Below, in pieces: positions 18,603-26,469 of a stretch of DNA of 46,121 nt; the first letter of the stretch is position 1, and each line of letters opens with the position of its first letter. This DNA comes from CAYWNK01 sp047639615 (GTDB taxonomy: Bacteria > Planctomycetota > UBA1135 > GCA-002686595). Position numbers and translations under genes: made by a program. The notes under the pieces are model-generated. The model was not told where the DNA came from and did not search any database. It saw only the letters and a list, made by a program, of their open reading frames with translations. The stretch spans positions 1 through 46,121 of the forward strand of contig JBLIOL010000005.1 in NCBI GenBank assembly GCA_047639615.1, in the 5' to 3' direction.

Positions 18603-20258
18603 ATGTTGATTGCCCCTCTATTGCTAGGTGCCTTGGCCGGCGCGATCCAGGACGTGGATGGCCCGACTCCCGAACTCCAGCCGGAACAACTGGAGGCTGC
18701 GGCTCGGGTCGCGGGGCTCGAGTTCAGCGAGCAGGAGCTCAAGCTCATGCTCGCCGACGTGCGCGGACGCTTGGCGGCCTACGAGGCCCTGCGCGAACGG
18801 GATCAGCCGAATGGCTGGCTACCCGCTGTGAGCTTCTCGGCCCTGCTGCCGGGCATCGCGCCAAAGCTGCATGCCTTTCCAGGCGAGGGCCCCGTGTCAC
18901 CGCTGGAGGTTCAGCGGCCCGAGAGCGAGGAGGAGCTTTGCTTGCTCTCGATTCCGGAGTTGGGCGTCCTGTTGCGCAATGGCGAGCTCAACTGCGTCGA
19001 GCTAACGGAGATCTACTTGGATCGCTTGGAGCGCCTGGATGAGGTGCTGCACTGTGTGATCAGCTACACCCGCGAACGTGCCCTGGCCCAGGCGGCGGAG
19101 CGCGACGCGGAGTTGGCGCGTGGCGTGGATCGCGGGCCCTTGCATGGCATCCCGTGGGGGGCCAAGGATCTGCTGGCCGTGGCCGGTACACGCACCACTT
19201 GGGGCGCGGCGCCCTTCCGCGAGCAGGTACTCGACGAGACGGCAACCGTGGTCGAGCGTCTGGATAAGGCCGGCGCAGTGCTTATCGCGAAGCTCAGCCT
19301 AGGAGCACTCGCCATGGGGGATGTGTGGTTCGATGGCCGCACGCGCAACCCCTGGAATACGAGTCAGGGGTCATCGGGGTCTTCCGCTGGACCGGCTTCG
19401 GCGGTGGTGGCTGGTGGGGTTGGCTTCGCCATCGGATCGGAGACCCTGGGATCGATCGTCTCGCCCTCCGTGCGCTGTGGGGTTAGTTCCTTACGGCCGA
19501 CCTTTGGGCGCGTGCCGCGGACGGGTGCCATGACCCTGTCATGGACCATGGACAAGCTCGGACCCATGTGCCGCAATGCCAGCGGAGCGGGCCTTGTCTT
19601 ACGCGCCATCGCGGGGCCGGACGGGCAGGATCCGACCGCTCTGGATCAGCCGCTTCCGGATTGCTCCGGGCTAGTGCTCGAGGGACTGCGCTGCGGCGTG
19701 CCCGCGGGGCTGGCGCGCGAGGGCGCCTTGGGCTCGGTGCTCGAACAGTTGCAGGCCATGGGCGTGGAGCTGGTGGAAGTCAGCCTGCCGGATTACCCGG
19801 TGGGGGCCATGCTGATCACGCTCAGCGCGGAAGCCGCCACGGCCTTCGATGAACTCACGCGCTCGGGCCAGGACGATCAGCTCACGCGCCAGATGCGCGG
19901 CGCTTGGCCGAACACCTTTCGTGCGGCGCGTCTGATCCCGGCGGTGGAGTACCTACGCGCTCAGCGCCTGCGCAGCCAGCTGTGCAAGGAGATGACGCTG
20001 GTGCTCGGCAGCGTTGATTTCTTGGTGCACTCGCCCTTTGGAGCGGGGCTGCTCAGCATGACGAACCTCACCGGCCAACCGACCTTTGTGGCGCCTGTAT
20101 TCACTTCTGAGAGCGGAAGCCCCGATGCCATCTGCTTTACGGGCCGACTGTTTGATGACGCCTTTATTTTGGCCCTTGTCCAGCGCTGGCAGGAGGCTGC
20201 GGGCCATCCCCTGCGGCATCCGCGTCCACTGGCAGAAGCCGGCGGGGAGGGGCGCTGA
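18603..20258 (+). CDS. Amidase-signature family hydrolase, possibly exported
   Basis: The first natural ATG gives 551 residues, 20 bases after uppP; the open frame extends upstream only through uppP. The Ser-cisSer-Lys triad is complete: K188 (GIPWGAKDLL), S257 (SQGSSGSSAG) and S284 (GSETLGSIVSP). The hydrophobic N-terminus (MLIAPLLLGALAGAIQ) looks like a weak signal peptide or membrane anchor, followed by about 100 residues that are not part of the amidase fold. The family includes GatA, but GatA is shorter and keeps GGSSGG and DTGGSIR motifs; this protein is more divergent and no gatB or gatC is present, so an envelope or scavenging amidase is more likely. The substrate is unknown. Its stop overlaps the GNAT start by one base. 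Confidence 0.85.
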   Translation: MLIAPLLLGALAGAIQDVDGPTPELQPEQLEAAARVAGLEFSEQELKLMLADVRGRLAAYEALRERDQPNGWLPAVSFSALLPGIAPKLHAFPGEGPVSPLEVQRPESEEELCLLSIPELGVLLRNGELNCVELTEIYLDRLERLDEVLHCVISYTRERALAQAAERDAELARGVDRGPLHGIPWGAKDLLAVAGTRTTWGAAPFREQVLDETATVVERLDKAGAVLIAKLSLGALAMGDVWFDGRTRNPWNTSQGSSGSSAGPASAVVAGGVGFAIGSETLGSIVSPSVRCGVSSLRPTFGRVPRTGAMTLSWTMDKLGPMCRNASGAGLVLRAIAGPDGQDPTALDQPLPDCSGLVLEGLRCGVPAGLAREGALGSVLEQLQAMGVELVEVSLPDYPVGAMLITLSAEAATAFDELTRSGQDDQLTRQMRGAWPNTFRAARLIPAVEYLRAQRLRSQLCKEMTLVLGSVDFLVHSPFGAGLLSMTNLTGQPTFVAPVFTSESGSPDAICFTGRLFDDAFILALVQRWQEAAGHPLRHPRPLAEAGGEGR

Positions 20259-20728
20259 TGGGTGGTTCTGAACGCATCATCCGGCCGGCCACCGAGGCCG
20301 ACCTAGAAGCCATCGTCAGCTTTCAGCAGTTGATGGCAGAGGAGACTGAGGGCAAGCGCCTGGATCAGGAGCTGGTGACCCGTGGGGTCTCGGCCGTGTT
20401 GCAGGATCCGGCCAAGGGGCGCTATCTGGTGGCCGAGCAGGATGGCCGCGTGCTGGGTTCCCTGGCGCTGACCTTCGAGTGGAGCGACTGGCGCGCGGGC
20501 TGGTTCTGGTGGATCCAGAGCGTCTTTATCGTGGCCGAGGCCAGGCGCACGGGCATCTACCGGGCCCTGTATGAGGCCGTGGAGTCCGAGGCTAAGGCCG
20601 CTGGGGATGTGTGTGGGGTGCGTCTGTACGTGGAGCAGGACAACACCACCGCCCGCACCACCTACTCGAACCTAGGCATGCACGAGACTCACTATCGGCT
20701 GTACGAGATCGACTACGTACTGGGTTAG
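20258..20728 (+). CDS. GNAT-family N-acetyltransferase
   Basis: A compact, single-domain, 156-residue acetyltransferase. It begins IIRPATEADLEAIVSFQQLM and has the central strand WIQSVFIVAEARRTGIYRALYEAVESEA, in which R-R-T-G is the acetyl-CoA loop (usually RGxG). It ends with LYVEQDNTTARTTYSNLGMHETHYRLYE. The ATG overlaps the TGA of the amidase gene, which suggests coupling and perhaps a joint role on amide or amine substrates. The target amine is unknown. Confidence 0.85.
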   Translation: MGGSERIIRPATEADLEAIVSFQQLMAEETEGKRLDQELVTRGVSAVLQDPAKGRYLVAEQDGRVLGSLALTFEWSDWRAGWFWWIQSVFIVAEARRTGIYRALYEAVESEAKAAGDVCGVRLYVEQDNTTARTTYSNLGMHETHYRLYEIDYVLG

Positions 20729-20791
20729 GCTAGCCCCGATTTCCAGCAGATCGCGGGCCTGAGCCGGCCCTCCGGGGCGTCCACCCCAGCC

Positions 20792-21796
20792 ATGAACCAG
20801 ACATCCCCCAAGCGCGCCCTGATTACGGGCATCACCGGACAGGACGGCAGCTACCTGGCCGAGTTCCTGCTTGAGAAGGGCTACGAGGTCTTCGGCATCG
20901 AGCGCCGTACCTCGAGCCGGCGCCTGGAGCGTCTGGAGGGATTCGAGGAGCGCATCACTCTGCTGTCCGGGGATTTGATGGATCAGGGCAGCCTGATGCG
21001 CGCCATGGGCGAGGCGCAGCCGGATGAGATCTACAACTTGGCCGCGCAGTCCTTCGTGCCCACCTCATGGAGTGAACCGGTTCTGACGGCCGAGTCCACG
21101 GCGCTGGGCGCGATGCGCATGCTCGAAGCCCTGCGCCACAGCATGCCCACGGCCCGCTTCTACCAGGCCAGCACCTCGGAGATGTTCGGCAAGGCGCCGC
21201 CGCCGCAGTCGGAGCTGACGCCCTTTCACCCGCGCTCACCCTATGGCGTGGCTAAGGCCTACGCGCACTGGGCCACGGTCAACTATCGTGAGAGCTACGA
21301 CCTGTTCGCGGTCAGCGGCATTCTCTTCAACCACGAGTCGCCGCGGCGCGGGGTCGAATTCGTGACGCGCAAGATCACGCGCGCGGCCGCACGCATCGCC
21401 TGCGGTTTGGATGAGGAACTACTGCTAGGCAATCTGGAAGCGCGCCGGGACTGGGGTCACGCCAAGGACTATGTGCGCGCCATGTGGCTTATGCTGCAGG
21501 CGACCGAGCCTAGGGACTACGTGATCGCTACGGGCAAGACGCACTCGGTGGCTGAACTCTGCGAGTTCGCCTTCCGGGCAGCGGGTTTGGACTGGCGCGA
21601 ATATGTGCGCACGGACCCCGCCTTCGTGCGGCCGGCTGAGGTGGATCACCTGGTGGGTGAGCCCAGCTTGGCGGCCAAGGAACTGGACTGGCGCGCCGAG
21701 ATCGGCTTCGAGGAACTGATCGAAGAGATGGTGGCGGCGGATCTTGAGGATGCGCGCTTCGAGGCGCGTACTAACGAACTCGTTCGCCGTTCTTGA
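20792..21796 (+). CDS. gmd: GDP-mannose 4,6-dehydratase
   Basis: This short-chain dehydrogenase converts GDP-mannose to GDP-4-keto-6-deoxymannose, the precursor of GDP-fucose, GDP-rhamnose or GDP-perosamine. The NADP loop is GITGQDGSYL (13-22). The active site has the STSEMFG segment (127-133) and Y151/K155 in SPYGVAKAYAHW. NHESPRRGVEFVTRKI is diagnostic for Gmd, as is the NLEARRDWGHAKDYVRAMW stretch. At 334 residues it is close to the usual 340-370. No fucose synthase or rmd gene follows, so the end product is made elsewhere. The last 26 bases overlap the convergent MORN lipoprotein gene. Confidence 0.95.
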   Translation: MNQTSPKRALITGITGQDGSYLAEFLLEKGYEVFGIERRTSSRRLERLEGFEERITLLSGDLMDQGSLMRAMGEAQPDEIYNLAAQSFVPTSWSEPVLTAESTALGAMRMLEALRHSMPTARFYQASTSEMFGKAPPPQSELTPFHPRSPYGVAKAYAHWATVNYRESYDLFAVSGILFNHESPRRGVEFVTRKITRAAARIACGLDEELLLGNLEARRDWGHAKDYVRAMWLMLQATEPRDYVIATGKTHSVAELCEFAFRAAGLDWREYVRTDPAFVRPAEVDHLVGEPSLAAKELDWRAEIGFEELIEEMVAADLEDARFEARTNELVRRS

Positions 21797-22310
21797 AGTA
21801 GCCACTGCTCTCGGGATCGGGCTTGCCGCTGGTGTCCCAGACTTTGACCTCGCCCTCGATCTTGCCGTCCACGTAGGGCGTCTTGCCTTCGATGCTGCCG
21901 TCGGAGTAGTACCTGCTCCAGATACCGATGCGCTTGCCGTTGTCGTAGCTGCCTTCCTCGCGTACTAGCTTGGACGCGTAGTGGTAGGTCCAGTCGCCGT
22001 GACGTTCGCCTAGGTTGTAGCGGCCCGTGCCGGTCACGCCATCCTTGCTGAGCTGCGACCAATCACCGGATTCGAGGCCAAGTTCGAATTGTCCGCGGTG
22101 GGTGACGTTGCCTTGCTTGTCGTAGTAGACGAAGTCGCCGTCCGGGATCCAATCGCCGTCGTGGAAGAGCTGTTCGCCCCTGACGCGCACCGGGCTGGGC
22201 TTGGGTCCGTCGAAGTGGAGCGCCAGTTCGCGGCGCTCGCCTTCGGGCGGGCCGCAGGCGCAGAGCGCTAGCAGGCAGACGGACAGCAGAGCTCGGCGCA
22301 CGCTCCTCAT
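21771..22310 (-). CDS. MORN-repeat lipoprotein
   Basis: The ATG chosen gives 179 residues and overlaps the upstream amidase stop by 4 bases (ATGA type). The N-terminus MRSVRRALLSVCLLALCACGPP is a lipoprotein signal; LCAC is the likelier lipobox. From about residue 45, repeats of the MORN/YwqK kind appear (GDWIPDGDFVYYDKQGNVTHRGQFELGLESGDWSQL written as successive G-x-W/Y-x-x-Y-x-x-x-G-x units). These form elongated beta-sheets that bind proteins or membranes in the periplasm. Its tight coupling to a peptidoglycan amidase suggests that it localises or controls that enzyme, which is inference from gene order. Confidence 0.82.
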   Translation of the reverse strand: MRSVRRALLSVCLLALCACGPPEGERRELALHFDGPKPSPVRVRGEQLFHDGDWIPDGDFVYYDKQGNVTHRGQFELGLESGDWSQLSKDGVTGTGRYNLGERHGDWTYHYASKLVREEGSYDNGKRIGIWSRYYSDGSIEGKTPYVDGKIEGEVKVWDTSGKPDPESSGYFKNGERVR

Positions 22311-23305
22311 AGGGCTAGCCTGCGCACGTGGGGCAAGAGATAGCGGCCAGGGCATAGTGTGGCTTTCCAGTCCGTGTGCGCGACGATGCCTGTGCGCGGG
22401 ATGGTGTAGCGCCGGCAGAGCTCATCCACCAGGTTGTCGAGCGAGGCCAGGGTGGCGGAGGTGGGGCGTACTTCATCGAAGTTGCCGAGCAGGCAGATGC
22501 CCACGTTGCCCACATTGTTGCGGCCGGACTTGCCGCCTGCGTGCGCGCCTTGGTACTGCAGCTCGCGGCCTTGCCAGATGCGGCCGGCGGGGTCGATCAG
22601 GAAGTGGTAGCCCACGTCGCCCCAGCCACGGCCGTCCATGTGCGAGCGTTGCACCATGCGTAGGGCAGAGATCGCGTCCTGCTTGCTGGTGCCGATGGTG
22701 GGTGCATCCTCCAGAGCGGAGTGATGCAGGGTGATGAAGCTCCAGGGGGTGTTGGCCCTGGTGATCTTGTTCATGTTCGGGCGGCGCGCGCCCCAGGCTG
22801 AGCGCGTTAGGACGCCGGCGAGCTTGCTGCTGGCTTCGACGGCACCGCTCTGTGTGAGGCGGTCGAGGCCATCGCTGGCGCGGCGCTTTTGTTCAACGCT
22901 GGCATCCGGGTTGTTGGGAATGCGCAGGAAGCCCATGCGCGCGTTGCGACGCCGCAGACGGCGGGTCTCTTCCCCGGCGTGGGTCAGGGGGTCGGCGAAG
23001 GAGAGGCGGCCCTCGGCCAGCTGGAGCTCGGCTTCCACTCGCCAATAGGGCGTGGAGGACCGGCCGCTGGTCTTCAGCCAGGACTCGAGCGCATCCAGCT
23101 TGGCCCAGCTGAGGGGCTCATCCACCCAGACAGGCCGGTCGTCGGTGGAGCTGGTCGGGACCTCATAGGAGCGGGTCAGGTTCTGGCGCCGGTTCTGGGG
23201 CCCGGCACAGGCCTGCAGGGCCCCGAGCAACAGACTCAGAGCAACCAGACAGGGGACCCTTCCAAAGCGGATTCGTTGGAAGGGATTTGTGGGCACATTC
23301 TCCAT
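22307..23305 (-). CDS. N-acetylmuramoyl-L-alanine amidase lipoprotein (Amidase_2/PGRP fold)
   Basis: I start at the second ATG (332 residues) because it gives a clean lipoprotein signal ending LQAC. The N-terminal 150 residues are a helical region, rich in Arg and Glu, of unknown role. The catalytic domain, about residues 165-332, begins LTRSAWGARRPNMNKI. It has zinc ligands in FITLHHS and AHTDWKATLCPG (His and Cys), plus GDVGYHFLIDPAGRIWQGRELQYQGAHAGG and NNVGNVGICLLGNFD, all typical of the T7-lysozyme/AmpD type. It cleaves the amide between MurNAc and the stem peptide in the periplasm. It is translationally coupled to the MORN lipoprotein and divergent from the peptidase MA gene. Confidence 0.93.
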   Translation of the reverse strand: MENVPTNPFQRIRFGRVPCLVALSLLLGALQACAGPQNRRQNLTRSYEVPTSSTDDRPVWVDEPLSWAKLDALESWLKTSGRSSTPYWRVEAELQLAEGRLSFADPLTHAGEETRRLRRRNARMGFLRIPNNPDASVEQKRRASDGLDRLTQSGAVEASSKLAGVLTRSAWGARRPNMNKITRANTPWSFITLHHSALEDAPTIGTSKQDAISALRMVQRSHMDGRGWGDVGYHFLIDPAGRIWQGRELQYQGAHAGGKSGRNNVGNVGICLLGNFDEVRPTSATLASLDNLVDELCRRYTIPRTGIVAHTDWKATLCPGRYLLPHVRRLAL

Positions 23306-23411
23306 GGGCCCGAGCTTGCCGGGAGGCAAGCCGTGATCCAAGGCTGGGGCGTGACGATTCTCTCACCTGCCACCCCCTTGGCGAGAAGCTCTCTGGGACG
23401 CATCTTCTGGT

Positions 23412-26400
23412 ATGCCTTTTTCGCGCTCTCGGCCTCTTGCTCTCCTATTTTTGATCGCTCTGACCCTCGTGGGTCCCTGGACCCCTGACCTGGCGGCCCG
23501 CGGGCAGGACGGGGACTTGGAGGCCTTGCTCCAGGAGGAGCGCGATGAAGCGGCCCTCTTGAGCCGGCGCGGCGAGTACCGCAAGGCGCGCAAAATCCTG
23601 CTCCAGCATTTGGAGGACGAGCCCGAGGATGCTCAAAGCGCAGCCCTATTGGCCCGGGTGCGGCTCTTGGCGGGTGATCTGGAGCGGGCCGAGACACGCG
23701 CCCTCGAGGTGCTTGAGGGCTCGGCGCAGCCGGCAGCGCGGCGCGCGGCGGCGGCGGTGCTGTGCGATCTGTGGATCGAGCTGGGCCGCGGCGCCGAGGC
23801 CTTGGCTTTCTATGAGGGCGGGTCCGCGCTGCTGTCGGATCAGGACTTCCCGGGGGCACTTCGACGGGGCCTAGCCTTGGAATCCTTGGGCCGCCGCGAG
23901 CAAGCTCAGGCGGTTTGGGGAGAGGTCTTACGCAACGCGGCTGCCCAATCGGCCCAGGATTGGCCCTCGCTCCTGGCCAAGGGACAAATCGAACAACGGT
24001 TGGGCAGGCTTGTGCCCGCCTCGCGCAGCGTGGCGGCGGCGGATGAGCTGGCTCTGTCCACGGGCGGCGCCGAGCCGGACATTTTGGCCGCCCTCGGGGC
24101 GCTGTACTTCGAGAGCGAACGCGAGGTCAACCTCTCGGGCAAGCGCAGCGCAGCCAAGCTCTTCCGCGAGGCCCTGGCCTTGCACCCCAGCCATGAGGGC
24201 GCCTTATTGGGGCTCTATGAGCTGCATCGTTACAACCGCCGGCGCCAGAGCCAGAGCCCTGAGAGCTTCCTGGTGGAGCTGCTGGCGGGCCGCCCCGGCT
24301 CCATTGGCGGGCAGTTAGCGCGCGCTGGTTCGGACCTCTCCGACGGTCGCCTGAAGGCCGCCCGCGCGACCCTGGCACTACTGGCGAAGCAGGCACCGGG
24401 CCGCCGCGAGCGGGTCGCCCTGGAGGCGGCTTTGGCATGGGTGGAGCACCGCCGTGAGGCCTGCCTCGAGAGCCTCGACGGGCTGCTGGCCGATGCTCCG
24501 GGGGATTCCCTGCCGGAACGATCTGTGGGCCGCATGCTGATCGAGCTCTATCGCTTTTCGGAGGCCTTGCCCTTCCTGGAGCGCGCCACCGAGCGCAACC
24601 CGGCCGACTACGAGGCCCTGCAGCTGTACGCGGGCGCCCTGGCCAACGTGGGCCGCGAAGATCACGCACTAAGAATGCTCGACGCGGCGGTGACGGCTGC
24701 CGCTGGGCGCAAGGACGCCAAGCGTGACAACCTCAAGCTGGTGCTGGAGCGCATGGCGGCCAAGCACGTGCGCGAGGACTACGGCGAATTGATCTTCTCC
24801 TGGCAGCCTGACGCGGCGGAGGTGCTGCGTACCTACCTGGTGCCTTTCTATAGCGAGGCCCGCACGGAACTGGCCGAGCGCTACGGCTTCACCCCCGAGC
24901 CCACGACCATCGAGGTCTTCCGCGACCACGAAGACTTCAGCGTGCGTTCCGTAGGCTTTGCGGGCTTCCCTGCCCTGGGCGTTTGCTTCGGCCCGGTGGT
25001 GACCGCCGTCTCGCCCCTGTCGGGCCTGCGTGGCAAGTTCTCTTGGGCACGTACGGGCTTCCACGAGTTCAGCCACGTGGTGCACCTCGGACTCTCTCAC
25101 AACCGCTGTCCGCGCTGGATCACGGAGGGGCTAGCCACCTGGGAAGAGGTGCGCCGCAGTCCCTCCTGGACGCGCAATATGCGTCGCGATCTGATCGATG
25201 CGCGCGCTGGCGATGACCTGATTCCCGTGCGCCAATTGAACCGTGCCTTCCGCGGACCGCGCATCCTCTTTGGCTACTACCAGGGCGGTTTGCTGTGTGA
25301 GATGCTGATTGCTGAACACGGCTTTCCGCCCATGATTCGCTTGCTGGAAGCCTTCGACGATGGGCTCGATCTGGATGATGCCTTCCAGAGCACCTTCGGG
25401 CGTAGCCCCGAGGATGTCGACCGCGCCTTCGAACTCTTCGTGGACGAGCGCATCGCGGGCTTGGCTATCGAACCCCGTTGGCCGCGGCGCAAGCTCACGC
25501 GTCTGCGTCTCAGCCTGCCGCGCGAGTTGCCGGGCGATGCCGCCGGGCAGGAGCGCTGGCGCACCGGCTGGACCACCATCGCTTGGGGGCGCTGGCAAGA
25601 GGGCCAGAAGCTCGACGCTGAGGAGGCCCTGCGCAAGGCGGGCCTGGCCGGTGGCTTGGATTCGCGCGGGCTCTTCCTGCGTGGGGAGATGGCTTTGGGC
25701 GGAGGCGACGGCCCCACGGCTGAGCGCCACTGGGCCGCGGCTGTGGCAGCTGGCGGTCGCGACTTCCGGGCCATGATCGGCCTCGGGTCCCTGGCTCTCG
25801 GGCGCGGGGATAGCGAGCGGGCCGAGGAATTATTCCTAGCAGCCGAGCAGGCCTTTCCCGGCTACGACGAACCGCGACTCAGCGCGGAGCTCAAGCTGGC
25901 GGAGCTCTACGGGGTTCTCGATCGCGACGACGATGCCATGTTGGCCAAGGAGCGCTGGCTGCGCTGGAATGCGGGCGAGTACGGTCAGCGCGCCGAGGTG
26001 GCTGCCTGGCGCCAGGCTCGCGGTGAATTCGCCGAGGCCGAGGTCTGGTGGTCCGAAGCGGTCGAGGTGGATCTCTTCCGCCGCGATCAGCACACGGCCT
26101 GGGGCGAGTGCCTGGTGGAGCTCGAGCGCTTCGAAGAGGCGTCCCGGGAATTTCGCGTGGCGCGCCTGGTCCCGGCGGACTTGGATCCTGACCACTGGGT
26201 GCTGGCGGACGGGGCACCGGGTATGAACCTGGATGCGCTCTCCGATGCTGAGAAGCTGAGCCTGAATCCAGACTGGGTGCAGGGCATGCCCCTGGAACCG
26301 AAGGAGGCCGCGCAGCTCATGGCCTTGGAGGCCGAGTGCTTGCTGAAGCTGGGACGCTCGGAGGAGGCCGCAGCCCTGGTGGAGCAGGCTCTGCTGCTCG

Positions 26401-26444
26401 ATCCCGGAAACGCGAAGGCCGAGGCCATGCGCCCGGGACGCTGA
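23412..26444 (+). CDS. Secreted TPR protein with peptidase MA-like metalloprotease domain
   Basis: This large 1010-residue protein has a signal peptide (RPLALLFLIALTLVGPWTPDLAARG). Residues 30-430 are tetratricopeptide-like helical repeats (EYRKARKILLQHLEDEPEDAQ and others). The middle domain, about 455-690, carries the zinc motif HEFSH (551-555) with the third ligand E572 in WITEGLATWEE, the gluzincin arrangement of the peptidase MA family. Residues 720-1010 are again TPR-like. Such proteins are frequent in Planctomycetota and related bacteria; the substrate is unknown. It is divergent from the amidase gene and followed 25 bases later by the sulfatase-fold gene. Confidence 0.85.
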   Translation: MPFSRSRPLALLFLIALTLVGPWTPDLAARGQDGDLEALLQEERDEAALLSRRGEYRKARKILLQHLEDEPEDAQSAALLARVRLLAGDLERAETRALEVLEGSAQPAARRAAAAVLCDLWIELGRGAEALAFYEGGSALLSDQDFPGALRRGLALESLGRREQAQAVWGEVLRNAAAQSAQDWPSLLAKGQIEQRLGRLVPASRSVAAADELALSTGGAEPDILAALGALYFESEREVNLSGKRSAAKLFREALALHPSHEGALLGLYELHRYNRRRQSQSPESFLVELLAGRPGSIGGQLARAGSDLSDGRLKAARATLALLAKQAPGRRERVALEAALAWVEHRREACLESLDGLLADAPGDSLPERSVGRMLIELYRFSEALPFLERATERNPADYEALQLYAGALANVGREDHALRMLDAAVTAAAGRKDAKRDNLKLVLERMAAKHVREDYGELIFSWQPDAAEVLRTYLVPFYSEARTELAERYGFTPEPTTIEVFRDHEDFSVRSVGFAGFPALGVCFGPVVTAVSPLSGLRGKFSWARTGFHEFSHVVHLGLSHNRCPRWITEGLATWEEVRRSPSWTRNMRRDLIDARAGDDLIPVRQLNRAFRGPRILFGYYQGGLLCEMLIAEHGFPPMIRLLEAFDDGLDLDDAFQSTFGRSPEDVDRAFELFVDERIAGLAIEPRWPRRKLTRLRLSLPRELPGDAAGQERWRTGWTTIAWGRWQEGQKLDAEEALRKAGLAGGLDSRGLFLRGEMALGGGDGPTAERHWAAAVAAGGRDFRAMIGLGSLALGRGDSERAEELFLAAEQAFPGYDEPRLSAELKLAELYGVLDRDDDAMLAKERWLRWNAGEYGQRAEVAAWRQARGEFAEAEVWWSEAVEVDLFRRDQHTAWGECLVELERFEEASREFRVARLVPADLDPDHWVLADGAPGMNLDALSDAEKLSLNPDWVQGMPLEPKEAAQLMALEAECLLKLGRSEEAAALVEQALLLDPGNAKAEAMRPGR

Positions 26445-26455
26445 GCCTGATCCGG

Positions 26456-26461
26456 TAGACT
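26456..26461 (+). promoter_or_regulatory. Possible -10 box just before the sulfatase-fold gene
   Basis: TAGACT ends 8 bases before the ATG, in a short gap with no ribosome site, which would give a leaderless or nearly leaderless transcript. No good -35 is seen. Confidence 0.25.
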
Positions 26462-26469
26462 CCTGGGGC

